DNA from: Nitrosopumilus sp. BACL13 MAG-121220-bin23 | Lineage (GTDB): Archaea > Thermoproteota > Nitrososphaeria > Nitrososphaerales > Nitrosopumilaceae | DNA: 9,449 nucleotides | Assembly (NCBI GenBank): GCA_001437625.1 | Contig: LIAL01000045.1 | Coordinates: 1 to 9,449, forward strand | Reading direction: 5' to 3' | Part shown: positions 1 through 8,258 of the stretch, one piece after another | Layout: each line of letters opens with the position of its first letter | Position numbering within the stretch: the stretch's first letter is position 1 | Notes under the pieces: model-generated | Told to the model about the DNA's origin: nothing | Database searches by the model: none | The model's input: the letters and a program-made list of their open reading frames with translations, nothing else | Position numbers and translations under genes: made by a program

Positions 1-237
1 CACATGAATGAAGGAATAAGAACAGATATTCGTGAATTTTTAAATTCATTAGAAAATCAACGAAGTGGAATTAAAAATAATTTGTACCAATCAATTATCA
101 AAGTTTCTAAAGTAATGAAAAAGTCCAATATCAATAATAAAGAAAGAAAGAATTGTGAAAAATGTGGTAGTGAATGTACTGGTAATGTATGCTCAGTGTG
201 CACCATGGTTTTAAAACTAAAAGCAAATCAAACCTAA
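1..237 (+). CDS. C-terminal end of a TtuA/Ncs6-type tRNA 2-thiolation protein (5' truncated)
   Basis: Only the last 78 or so codons are present; the frame is open through base 1, so the ATG at base 4 is probably internal. The fragment carries an IRTDIREFLNSLE helix (about residues 5-17 of the visible part) followed by a C-terminal CEKCG-x6-CSVC four-cysteine zinc knuckle. That arrangement, a short charged helix and then a Cys4 ribbon ending the protein, is what the TtuA/Ncs6 (Ctu1) PP-loop family has after its ATP-pyrophosphatase domain. Those enzymes adenylate a tRNA uridine and replace O2 with sulfur, at position 54 or 34 depending on the subfamily. The PP-loop (SGGxDS) and the N-terminal zinc site lie outside the window, so the family call rests on the tail alone and the target position cannot be told. 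The stop codon is followed almost at once by the SRP RNA promoter. Confidence 0.72.
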   Translation, partial: HMNEGIRTDIREFLNSLENQRSGIKNNLYQSIIKVSKVMKKSNINNKERKNCEKCGSECTGNVCSVCTMVLKLKANQT

Positions 238-240
238 TGC

Positions 241-248
241 AAATATAA
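241..248 (+). promoter_or_regulatory. TATA-like box of the SRP RNA gene
   Basis: The sequence aaatataa lies three bases after the upstream stop codon, and its centre is about 25 nt before base 269, the first paired base of SRP RNA helix 1. This is the spacing expected between an archaeal TATA box and its transcription start. No clear purine-rich BRE was recognised. Confidence 0.55.
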
Positions 249-268
249 CATACAATCTTAGAAAAAAT

Positions 269-584
269 GGTAGTAGGTAGGATTGGGGTGTTAGCCGTGC
301 CCTATTCTGAAACCGGCTATATGCAGAGATCAGCAACTGCTGGGTAAATCTCTAGATGGGTAATTCCCGCTTGGTGTGCGGAAATGAAATCACGCCGAGG
401 CGGGTGGTTGCAGGACTAGAAATATTCGAAGGAATAACTTCTAAGACCGAACTATCGAAAGGGATGAGGTCCGGGAGGGAGCAATCCTAAGGTAGGACAT
501 CCACGCTTCCTCGTCTACGTGGCGGATCTTGTACGCCTTGAAATGGGGCTATTTGTCTAGACTGGAACCAGCGGATCTACTACC
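269..584 (+). ncRNA. ffs: Signal recognition particle (7S) RNA, archaeal type
   Basis: This is the RNA scaffold of the signal recognition particle, which binds SRP54 and SRP19 and directs ribosomes making membrane or exported proteins to the membrane receptor. The ends pair perfectly (ggtagtag at 269-276 with ctactacc at 577-584), forming the helix 1 typical of archaeal SRP RNAs. Near the 5' end the ggtgttagccgtgccc stretch resembles the Alu-domain core. In the S domain, tattc (423-427) and gaata (432-436) close a GAAG loop, fitting the GNAR tetraloop of helix 6 that SRP19 recognises. Helix 8, the SRP54 site, is at 462-487: GGAT/ATCC stem, GAGG opposite AGCA as the symmetric loop, then TCC/GGG closing a GGGA tetraloop. 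The segment is much more GC rich than its surroundings and has no long reading frame. Length is about 316 nt, usual for archaea. Exact ends are inferred from pairing. Confidence 0.95.
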
Positions 585-592
585 TTTATAAT
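585..592 (+). promoter_or_regulatory. TATA-like box of the 110-residue protein gene
   Basis: The sequence tttataat starts directly after the last paired base of the SRP RNA and is centred about 25 nt before the ATG at 614. This fits a leaderless mRNA. The same T-rich bases could serve as the SRP RNA termination signal, so the two roles may overlap here. Confidence 0.5.
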
Positions 593-613
593 TAAAATCA
601 AATTTACAAGATT

Positions 614-946
614 ATGGATGGATTAATTTCATTTGGCACTAAAAGAAACTATGAAGATTTTAAAAAACAAATTCCAATAACAGTGCTACCTCTTTTTGAT
701 TCAATTAGAGAATTTTGCTTCACATTAGGAGAAAATGTATTAGAAGATATTAGAATGCACAGAGTGGTTTTTTGTAAATCAATGACATTTAGATGGTTTA
801 TTGATGTGGAACCAGAACGAGATGGAGTTATTATTAAAATTCAAAAAAGTCGAAAAGATCCAATACAAACTATTCAAATTAAAAAAGATCAACAAATTTC
901 AGAATTTACTGAATTATTCAAAACAGCATATGAAAATATCCATTAA
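614..946 (+). CDS. Uncharacterised 110-residue protein, possibly DUF5655-like
   Basis: I do not recognise a firm function. The protein has no signal peptide, no membrane segment and no metal-binding cysteine pair (two isolated Cys only). The segment from about residue 27 to 110 (LFDSIREFCFTLGENV, then a beta-rich stretch with RWFIDVEPERDGVIIKI, then a C-terminal helix ending in FKTAYENI) has the order of a small alpha/beta domain. From memory it resembles DUF5655-type domains, in which a helix with a 'lG.dv' turn precedes strands ending in '.v.p..d.i.l.i'; this is a weak, unsearched resemblance. ATG 614 is supported by a TATA-like element about 25 nt upstream, and there is no Shine-Dalgarno sequence. 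Base use matches the neighbours. It lies between the SRP RNA gene and a convergent acylphosphatase gene, with which it shares its stop-codon bases. Confidence 0.8.
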   Translation: MDGLISFGTKRNYEDFKKQIPITVLPLFDSIREFCFTLGENVLEDIRMHRVVFCKSMTFRWFIDVEPERDGVIIKIQKSRKDPIQTIQIKKDQQISEFTELFKTAYENIH

Positions 947-1221
947 TACAAAACATCAAATTTTATAAATTCATTATCAAATTTTTCATCATGAATTTCA
1001 ACATTTTCAACTATTGCATTAGCAGGACCACCATGAACCCATTTTACAAGTACAGAAATATTTTCTTCAGTACCTTCCAAAATACATTCAACACGACCAT
1101 CTTCAAGATTCTTCACCCATCCAAAAATATTATTTTGTATAGATTTAGCTTTTAGACTCTGACGAAAAAAAACTCCTTGTACTCTACCAGTTACAAAAAG
1201 TCGTACACGTTGATTAGACAT
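943..1221 (-). CDS. acyP: Acylphosphatase
   Basis: A small cytosolic enzyme that hydrolyses the carboxyl-phosphate bond of acyl phosphates such as acetyl phosphate or carbamoyl phosphate; its physiological substrate in archaea is unsettled. At 92 residues it has the normal family length and both signatures: GRVQGVFFR (residues 12-20), with Arg20 as phosphate-binding residue, and GWVKNLEDGRVE (34-45), with Asn38 as the residue that orients the catalytic water. The later GGPANAIVENVE stretch also matches the family fold. The gene follows rpl2 by 50 nt on the same strand, and I see no well-placed TATA element or Shine-Dalgarno sequence in that gap, so read-through from rpl2 is likely but not shown. 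Its stop codon overlaps that of the convergent upstream-strand gene by four bases. Confidence 0.95.
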   Translation of the reverse strand: MSNQRVRLFVTGRVQGVFFRQSLKAKSIQNNIFGWVKNLEDGRVECILEGTEENISVLVKWVHGGPANAIVENVEIHDEKFDNEFIKFDVLY

Positions 1222-1271
1222 TGATAGAAAATTTAAGAAACTTGTTAATCAATTTTAGCTTTAAAGAAAAA

Positions 1272-2021
1272 CTACTTTCTTTCTTTAATTCTTGCTCTAC
1301 CAGTTTTTCTAGCAGCAATACTTCCGACCTTTGCTCCAGGAGGTGCATCTCTAGATACAGTAGAACTTTGTCCAACGTGTTGATGTCTACCACCACCGTG
1401 TGGGTGAACATATGCTGCTTGTGCAACACCTCTAACAATTGGATATTTCTTTCCTTTAGCTTTAAAACTACGCCATTTGTTTCCAGCACTCATAAAGTGA
1501 CGTTCAGTTGCTCCTCCACCTGAAAGAGTACCAATCATTGCTCTATTTTTTGGATTAAGAGTTGTAAATTTACCAGAAGGAAGTTTAATTGTAACACCAT
1601 CATCACCGTGTGAGAAAATAGTTGCATCAGTTCCTGCAGATTTTACTATAGCGCCACCGTCTCCAAAATGTCTTTCAATATTACAAACAATAGTACCATC
1701 AGGGATATTTTGAACACTGATTACATTTCCTTTTTCAATTTTTGATTTTAAGCCAAATTCTAATAATTCACCTACTCTAGTTCCAAGAACTGCTGGAATA
1801 AAGGAAACAGTTCCATCTTCAAATCTAACTTTAGATAGCGGTGCTTCTCTTCCCCGTTCATGAATTAAATCTATAATTTCACCAGTATGATTTTCTGCTA
1901 GTGGAAAACGTGGATAAGTAGCAGTTTTTCCGACTTTGCCAGTAGCAGTTGATCTAAACTGATGTCCTCCACGGCCTCGTCTACGTACTAATGGTCTTTT
2001 ACCCAAGTTGATCGTTTCCAT
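1272..2021 (-). CDS. rpl2: Large ribosomal subunit protein uL2 (L2)
   Basis: uL2 sits at the base of the peptidyl transferase centre, binds 23S rRNA domain IV and supports subunit joining. The 249-residue product has the conserved start GKRPLVRRRGRGG, the RNA-binding OB and SH3-like region (about 60-170), and the loop VHPHGGGRHQHVG (His206 corresponds to the E. coli His229 region), followed by a basic tail GRARIKERK. Everything expected of an archaeal uL2 is present. The start is uncertain. The ATG at 2021 adds METIN before the usual (M)GKRPL start, and a TTG at 2006 falls exactly where most archaeal uL2 proteins begin; I keep the ATG because it is the only ATG available. The gene is divergent from cdc48 and is followed by acylphosphatase rather than by uS19. 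In most archaea rpl2 sits inside the S10-type cluster between uL23 and uS19. Confidence 0.97.
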   Translation of the reverse strand: METINLGKRPLVRRRGRGGHQFRSTATGKVGKTATYPRFPLAENHTGEIIDLIHERGREAPLSKVRFEDGTVSFIPAVLGTRVGELLEFGLKSKIEKGNVISVQNIPDGTIVCNIERHFGDGGAIVKSAGTDATIFSHGDDGVTIKLPSGKFTTLNPKNRAMIGTLSGGGATERHFMSAGNKWRSFKAKGKKYPIVRGVAQAAYVHPHGGGRHQHVGQSSTVSRDAPPGAKVGSIAARKTGRARIKERK

Positions 2022-2032
2022 GAGAAAAGAGG

Positions 2033-2048
2033 ATTTTAAGCTTTGTAT
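2033..2048 (-). promoter_or_regulatory. Candidate rpl2 promoter elements
   Basis: Read on the minus strand, this holds two overlapping-range TATA-like elements: atacaaag (2041-2048), centred about 24-25 nt before the ATG at 2021, and the better-looking cttaaaat (2033-2040), whose expected start would fall near 2010, a few bases before the alternative TTG start at 2006. Which one is used would decide the start codon of rpl2. Confidence 0.35.
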
Positions 2049-2078
2049 GGTTGGAACATGGAGGAATTATCACAAAGG

Positions 2079-2087
2079 TATAAAAAA
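2079..2087 (+). promoter_or_regulatory. TATA box of cdc48
   Basis: The sequence tataaaaaa is centred 26 nt before the ATG at 2109, so transcription would start at or within two or three bases of the start codon. No Shine-Dalgarno sequence precedes that ATG, which fits a leaderless mRNA. It lies in the 87-base divergent gap shared with rpl2. Confidence 0.6.
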
Positions 2088-2108
2088 TAGATTAAGGATT
2101 CTACATTT

Positions 2109-4295
<2,187 letters not shown>

Positions 4296-4299
4296 TTTT

Positions 4300-4308
4300 A
4301 ATTAAATA
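4300..4308 (+). promoter_or_regulatory. TATA-like element of gatD
   Basis: An A/T-only stretch (aattaaata) begins five bases after the cdc48 stop codon, and its centre lies about 24 nt before the gatD ATG at 4328. This suggests that gatD-gatE is transcribed from its own leaderless promoter rather than by read-through. Support is limited because the surrounding DNA is A/T rich. Confidence 0.4.
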
Positions 4309-4327
4309 ACAAATCTAATTCTCATAA

Positions 4328-5617
4328 ATGTCAGAATATACAGGGTATAATGGAAATTCATTGGAATTTCTTAAAACAAATAAAATTGTAATTGGAGATT
4401 CTGTAAAAATTTTGGCCGACATTACATATTCAGGAATAATAATGCCAAGATACGAACACAGTGATGACAAACATATTGTTTTAAAATTAAAAAGTGGATA
4501 TAACATTGGTCTAGAAATAGAAAAAATAGAAAAAATAGAAAAAAATCCACCCGTAGAAAAAAATATTCAACAAAATAAAGAAATAGAAAAAAATAAAGAG
4601 TTACCAAATATTTTATTATTATCAACTGGAGGCACAATTGCAAGTAAAATTGATTATAGAACAGGTTCAGTTACACCAGTATTAACAGCTGAGGAATTAA
4701 ATTCATCAGTTCCAGAACTTGGTAAAATTGCAAACATTGACACAAAAGTACTATTTTCAGAATATTCTGAAAACATTATGCCTGAACATTGGTTAAAAAT
4801 TGCTGAAACAATAAAAGAATATGCTCAATCAGACTATTCAGGAATAATTATTGCTCATGGGACAGATACCATGCACTATACATCATCATATCTATCTTTT
4901 TCACTGGCAGGTTTTCCAATACCTATAGCATTAGTTGGATCACAGAGATCATCAGATCGTGCATCATCAGATGCTGCATTAAATCTAATTGGAGCAATAA
5001 AATTTCTCACTAAATCTAAAACAAATGGAATCTACATAGCAATGCATCAAGATGAAAATGATGAAACAATTGCATGTCATATTGGTACACGGGTAAGAAA
5101 AAATCATACTAGTAAAAGAGGAGCATTTCAAACAGTTGGTAATGATCCAGCATTTTTAATGGTAAATAATGAAATTCATAAAAATATGAAAACAGATTTT
5201 TTTACAATAAATCAATTTAAACCTAAAATAAAAATAAATGAAAAAGTTGCTCTAGTAAAATATCATCCAGGATATAATCCAGATTTGTTAAAAAATATAA
5301 TAGATGCAGGGTATAGGGCAATAATTTTTGAAGGTACAGGATTAGGACATATTGGGAAAAATATGTATCCAATAGTAAAAATAGCAAATGAAAAAGGAAT
5401 TTTTATGGGAATGACTTCACAGTGTATAGACGGCAGGGTAAGAATGACAGTTTACGAGAGCGGTAGAGATCTATTAAATTTAGGAATAATACCTCTTGAA
5501 AATATGATTCCAGAAATTGCATTAGTTAAAGCAATGTGGGTAACAGGGAATACTGAAAAATATGATGAAATTAAAGAAAATATGCTTAATGAAATTGCAT
5601 CAGAATTTTCAACATAG
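4328..5617 (+). CDS. gatD: Glutamyl-tRNA(Gln) amidotransferase subunit D (glutaminase)
   Basis: GatD is the asparaginase-type subunit that releases ammonia from glutamine (or asparagine) for GatE, which uses it to turn mischarged Glu-tRNA(Gln) into Gln-tRNA(Gln). This route is specific to archaea. An N-terminal GatD-specific beta domain (about residues 18-65: VIGDSVKILADITYSGIIMP) distinguishes it from plain L-asparaginase. A low-complexity Lys/Glu/Ile/Asn linker (about 64-91) joins it to the catalytic domain. That domain has TGGTIAS (100-106, nucleophile Thr103), HGTDTMHYT (177-185, Thr179 and Asp180) and HTSKRGAF with Lys263, completing the expected Thr-Thr-Asp-Lys set. Its 429 residues match the family. 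ATG 4328 is favoured because a TATA-like element lies upstream at leaderless distance and the N-terminal domain is complete. The last base of its stop codon is also the first base of the gatE GTG. Confidence 0.97.
   Translation: MSEYTGYNGNSLEFLKTNKIVIGDSVKILADITYSGIIMPRYEHSDDKHIVLKLKSGYNIGLEIEKIEKIEKNPPVEKNIQQNKEIEKNKELPNILLLSTGGTIASKIDYRTGSVTPVLTAEELNSSVPELGKIANIDTKVLFSEYSENIMPEHWLKIAETIKEYAQSDYSGIIIAHGTDTMHYTSSYLSFSLAGFPIPIALVGSQRSSDRASSDAALNLIGAIKFLTKSKTNGIYIAMHQDENDETIACHIGTRVRKNHTSKRGAFQTVGNDPAFLMVNNEIHKNMKTDFFTINQFKPKIKINEKVALVKYHPGYNPDLLKNIIDAGYRAIIFEGTGLGHIGKNMYPIVKIANEKGIFMGMTSQCIDGRVRMTVYESGRDLLNLGIIPLENMIPEIALVKAMWVTGNTEKYDEIKENMLNEIASEFST
4517..4543 (+). repeat. 9-bp tandem repeat in the gatD linker
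   Basis: Three perfect copies of atagaaaaa at 4517-4525, 4526-4534 and 4535-4543 encode three consecutive IEK units in the linker between the GatD N-terminal domain and the asparaginase domain. A related gaaatagaaaaaaat stretch follows about 45 bases later. Confidence 0.9.
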
Positions 5618-7536
5618 TGAGTAACTATATGGAAAAATTTTCAATAAAAGATGTAGGCGTAAAAGTAGGACTAGAAATTCATCAACAACTTGCAACTAAT
5701 AAAAAATTATTTTGTAATTGTACTCCTATTGAATCAGATGATTACACCATTAAATTTCAAAGAAAATTACGAGCGTCTAAAAGTGAATTAGGTGAATTTG
5801 ATCCTGCGGCATTATTTGAAAGTACAAAATCAAAAACAATCATGTATTATGCAAATCATGAAAGTAGTTGTTTAGTTGAACAAGACGAAGAACCACCACA
5901 TGAACTAGATGAGGATGCAAGAAAAATTGCATTAACTATTGCTGCAGCATTAAAATCAAATATTTTTAGTGAAATTTATCCTATGAGAAAAACTGTAATT
6001 GACGGTTCCAATACAACTGGATTTCAACGTACAATGTTGATTTCACAAGGTGGGTTTTATAATGCAGGAGAAACAAAAATTGGAATTCAATCAATTTGTT
6101 TAGAAGAGGATGCAGCAAAAAATTTAGGAGACGAAGGTAATGTTAGAAAATTTGGATTAGAGCGTTTGGGTATACCACTAGTTGAAATTGCAACAGATCC
6201 TTTTGAGATAGATTCATCAGAAATTAAAAAAATCGCATTGTCACTAGGAAGAATTTTGAGAAGTACAAAAAAAGTAAAAAGAGGATTAGGATCAATTAGA
6301 CAGGATGTTAATGTATCAATTAGAGATGGAAAAGGAGTGGTAATTGAAGTTAAAGGAGTACAGCAATTAGATCAATTAGAAAAAGTTGTAGAATATGAAG
6401 CAAAAAGACAACATGGAATATTAAAAATTTCAAAAAAAATACAAGAAAGTAATTGGAAATACGATAATCAAGATAAAAAAGATATTACAGAATTATTTAC
6501 AAAATGTGAATCAAAGATTATTCAAAATGCAATAAAGAAAAATCAGAAAATAATAGCTGTATCTTTTAAAAACATGGCTGGAATGTTTGGATATTCGCCT
6601 TATGAAGGCATTAGATTAGGAAAAGAAGTAGCTGAATTAGTCAGATTTTTTGGAATTGGTGGAGTTTTTCATTCAGACGAGTTACCAAATTATGGAATAG
6701 AGGAATCAGATTTAGAAGAATTAAAGAATTTTTTACAAATTAATGAAAGCGATGCATTTTTAATTTTAGCATCTCCTGAGGAAAAAATTCATACAGTAAT
6801 TGATCAAATTATTTTAAGAATAGAACATATCAAAAATCAGGGCATACCAATAGATACAAGATTAGCTACTCAGTCAGGTGAAACAAAATTTCTTAGACCA
6901 AGACCAGGAGCTGCACGAATGTATCCAGAAACAGATATTCCTCCAATAATCATTAGTAAGGATGAATTAATAGATGCAGAAAAAAATATTCCAAAATTAT
7001 GGGATGATTCAATTAAAGAAATAGAAATAAAATATGAAATGAATAAACAACTTGCAGAACAAATTTTTGATTCTAAATATATTGAATTATTTGAAAATAT
7101 AATTGAAAAAATTAAAACAAATCCAACATTTGTTGCATCAATTCTTTGCTCAACAATTACAAATTTAGAAAGAAAAGGATTAGATTCAAATTTATTAAAA
7201 AATGAATATATTTTCAAATTATTTGAATTATTAGAAAAAGGTGAAATTGCAAAAGAATCAATTGAAATAATATTTGAAAATATAATGTCTAAAAAATCAA
7301 AAAGCATAGAAGAAGCTATGAAAAATGCTTCAATTGAATCCATTAGTGAAGAAGATGTAGATAAAATTATCAAAAATATAGTAGACAAAAATCAAGAAAT
7401 TATTAAAAATCAAAAAGAAAGAGCAATGGGTCCATTAATGGGAATGGTAATGAAAGAACTAAGAGGTAAAGCCTCAGGTGAAATAATAAATAAACTTCTT
7501 TTAAAAAATATTAAAAAGAAATTAGAACAGGGTTAA
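5617..7536 (+). CDS. gatE: Glutamyl-tRNA(Gln) amidotransferase subunit E
   Basis: GatE is the kinase/transamidase partner of GatD. It phosphorylates the gamma-carboxylate of Glu on tRNA(Gln) and amidates it with ammonia channelled from GatD. The 639-residue product begins with the GatB/E core signature VGLEIHQQLATNKKLFCNC (about 17-35), continues through the DEEPPHELDEDA and NTTGFQRTML segments, carries the GatE-type insertion with similarity to the bacterial AspRS GAD domain (about 270-400), and ends with a helical YqeY-like tRNA-binding tail containing MGPLMGMVMKELRGKA. All parts of GatE are present. The start is either GTG 5617, sharing one base with the gatD stop (TAGTG), or ATG 5629, which removes four residues and has a GTGAG sequence seven bases upstream resembling a Shine-Dalgarno site; the ATG gives the more usual N-terminus. 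Cotranslation with gatD is clearly expected either way. Confidence 0.97.
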   Translation: MSNYMEKFSIKDVGVKVGLEIHQQLATNKKLFCNCTPIESDDYTIKFQRKLRASKSELGEFDPAALFESTKSKTIMYYANHESSCLVEQDEEPPHELDEDARKIALTIAAALKSNIFSEIYPMRKTVIDGSNTTGFQRTMLISQGGFYNAGETKIGIQSICLEEDAAKNLGDEGNVRKFGLERLGIPLVEIATDPFEIDSSEIKKIALSLGRILRSTKKVKRGLGSIRQDVNVSIRDGKGVVIEVKGVQQLDQLEKVVEYEAKRQHGILKISKKIQESNWKYDNQDKKDITELFTKCESKIIQNAIKKNQKIIAVSFKNMAGMFGYSPYEGIRLGKEVAELVRFFGIGGVFHSDELPNYGIEESDLEELKNFLQINESDAFLILASPEEKIHTVIDQIILRIEHIKNQGIPIDTRLATQSGETKFLRPRPGAARMYPETDIPPIIISKDELIDAEKNIPKLWDDSIKEIEIKYEMNKQLAEQIFDSKYIELFENIIEKIKTNPTFVASILCSTITNLERKGLDSNLLKNEYIFKLFELLEKGEIAKESIEIIFENIMSKKSKSIEEAMKNASIESISEEDVDKIIKNIVDKNQEIIKNQKERAMGPLMGMVMKELRGKASGEIINKLLLKNIKKKLEQG

Positions 7537-7548
7537 TTAAGTGATAAA

Positions 7549-7713
7549 ATGGAATTTAAAGAAATTTATTGTATAACTTGTGAAAAAATAATCGGACGCT
7601 ATAACATAAAATTTTACAATGAAGATAAAATTGCAGAACTAATGAAAACAAGTCATGTAACTCACGTTAGAAACGGTCATCAAATAAACATTAGAAAATA
7701 TATAAAAAATTAA
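7549..7713 (+). CDS. Small 54-residue putative zinc-binding protein
   Basis: A short reading frame starting with ATG 7549, 12 bases after the gatE stop. It has a GTGAT sequence just upstream (7541-7545) that partly matches the archaeal Shine-Dalgarno GGTGATC, though the spacing is tight. The product begins MEFKEIYCITCEKIIGRYN and carries Cys8-x2-Cys11 and His36-x2-His39 (SHVTHVRNGH), a CxxC...HxxH arrangement that could bind one zinc ion. The middle is a predicted helix (EDKIAELMK) and the end is basic (INIRKYIKN). I do not recognise a named family. Evidence that it is real: it fills the gap after gatE, its base composition fits coding DNA, the motif spacing looks deliberate, and it ends exactly against the convergent gene, sharing the bases of both stop codons. 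A role in translation or RNA binding is only a guess from its neighbours. Confidence 0.72.
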   Translation: MEFKEIYCITCEKIIGRYNIKFYNEDKIAELMKTSHVTHVRNGHQINIRKYIKN

Positions 7714-8249
7714 TATGATTTAATTTTTTCAATTGCTTCTGAAAGATTTGTAATTCGATCTAATTTATGATTTGAAATATGCATATTCCAAGGTTGGGAG
7801 TATAAAATAACTTTTTTATTATTTTCAAGAAATTTTACTGCATTCAAAGGTGAATCATCAATAAAAACATCATAATCTAAATCAGCTTTCATGGGTCCAT
7901 CAATTACAGACACATAATTATCATATGAAATATCATGATAATTTAACCAATTTTTTACAAAGGAATCAGTAGAACGTTCTCTAGCAGTTACAATATCTAG
8001 CTGTCCAAGAGTTGAAAGATTTTTTGTTGTAGATGATAAATTTTCTTCAGTAGTAGGTAAGGATTTCCAATCTTTCCAACAATGACTTAGTTCTGAATAA
8101 AAGTCAAATGGATTGATATCAAATTTTTTCCAAAATTCCCAATCAGTTACTTGATTTTTAGAAATATGTGGCCGAATTGAATTACTATAATTTAACCAAG
8201 ATACTATTACATCAGCAAGTACTCCGTCAACATCTAATGCGATTTTCAT
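7710..8249 (-). CDS. HAD-superfamily 5'(3')-deoxyribonucleotidase-like phosphatase
   Basis: A 179-residue haloacid-dehalogenase-fold hydrolase of the NT5C/YqfW kind, which removes phosphate from (deoxy)nucleoside monophosphates; the true substrate cannot be read from sequence. Motif I is LDVDGVLAD (Asp6 nucleophile, Asp8 acid/base), motif II is VTARER (Thr88), motif III is probably MKAD (Lys121) and motif IV is FIDDSP (Asp131, Asp132, Mg2+ binding). All catalytic positions are intact. A W-rich helical cap (about 15-70: TDWEFWKKF, HCWKDW) fits this subgroup. I place the start at ATG 8249, because MKIALDVDG is the usual beginning; a TTG at 8258, directly abutting the dnaJ stop, would add three residues. 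The gene follows dnaJ by 9 nt, so the two are probably one transcript. Its stop overlaps the convergent 54-residue gene. Confidence 0.88.
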   Translation of the reverse strand: MKIALDVDGVLADVIVSWLNYSNSIRPHISKNQVTDWEFWKKFDINPFDFYSELSHCWKDWKSLPTTEENLSSTTKNLSTLGQLDIVTARERSTDSFVKNWLNYHDISYDNYVSVIDGPMKADLDYDVFIDDSPLNAVKFLENNKKVILYSQPWNMHISNHKLDRITNLSEAIEKIKSY

Positions 8250-8258
8250 GTCTATCAA

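Noticed and set aside
300..600. Possible tRNA or rRNA fragment in the GC-rich segment
   Set aside because: No T-loop GTTCGA/CCA pattern or cloverleaf, and no rRNA core motif; terminal helix 1, helix 6 GAAG loop and helix 8 identify it as SRP RNA.
1214..1489. Minus-strand open frame of about 91 codons overlapping the rpl2 end
   Set aside because: It lies in another frame of the conserved uL2 gene and overlaps the acylphosphatase start; no family resemblance.
1221..1523. Plus-strand open frame of about 100 codons opposite rpl2
   Set aside because: It is antisense to the conserved uL2 coding region, is a low-complexity Ser-rich translation, and has no domain; a shadow of rpl2 codon use.
6870..7388. 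Minus-strand open frame of 172 codons inside gatE
   Set aside because: The Ser/Ile/Phe-rich translation is what the complement of Lys/Glu/Asn-rich A/T codons gives, and gatE is intact and conserved through this region.
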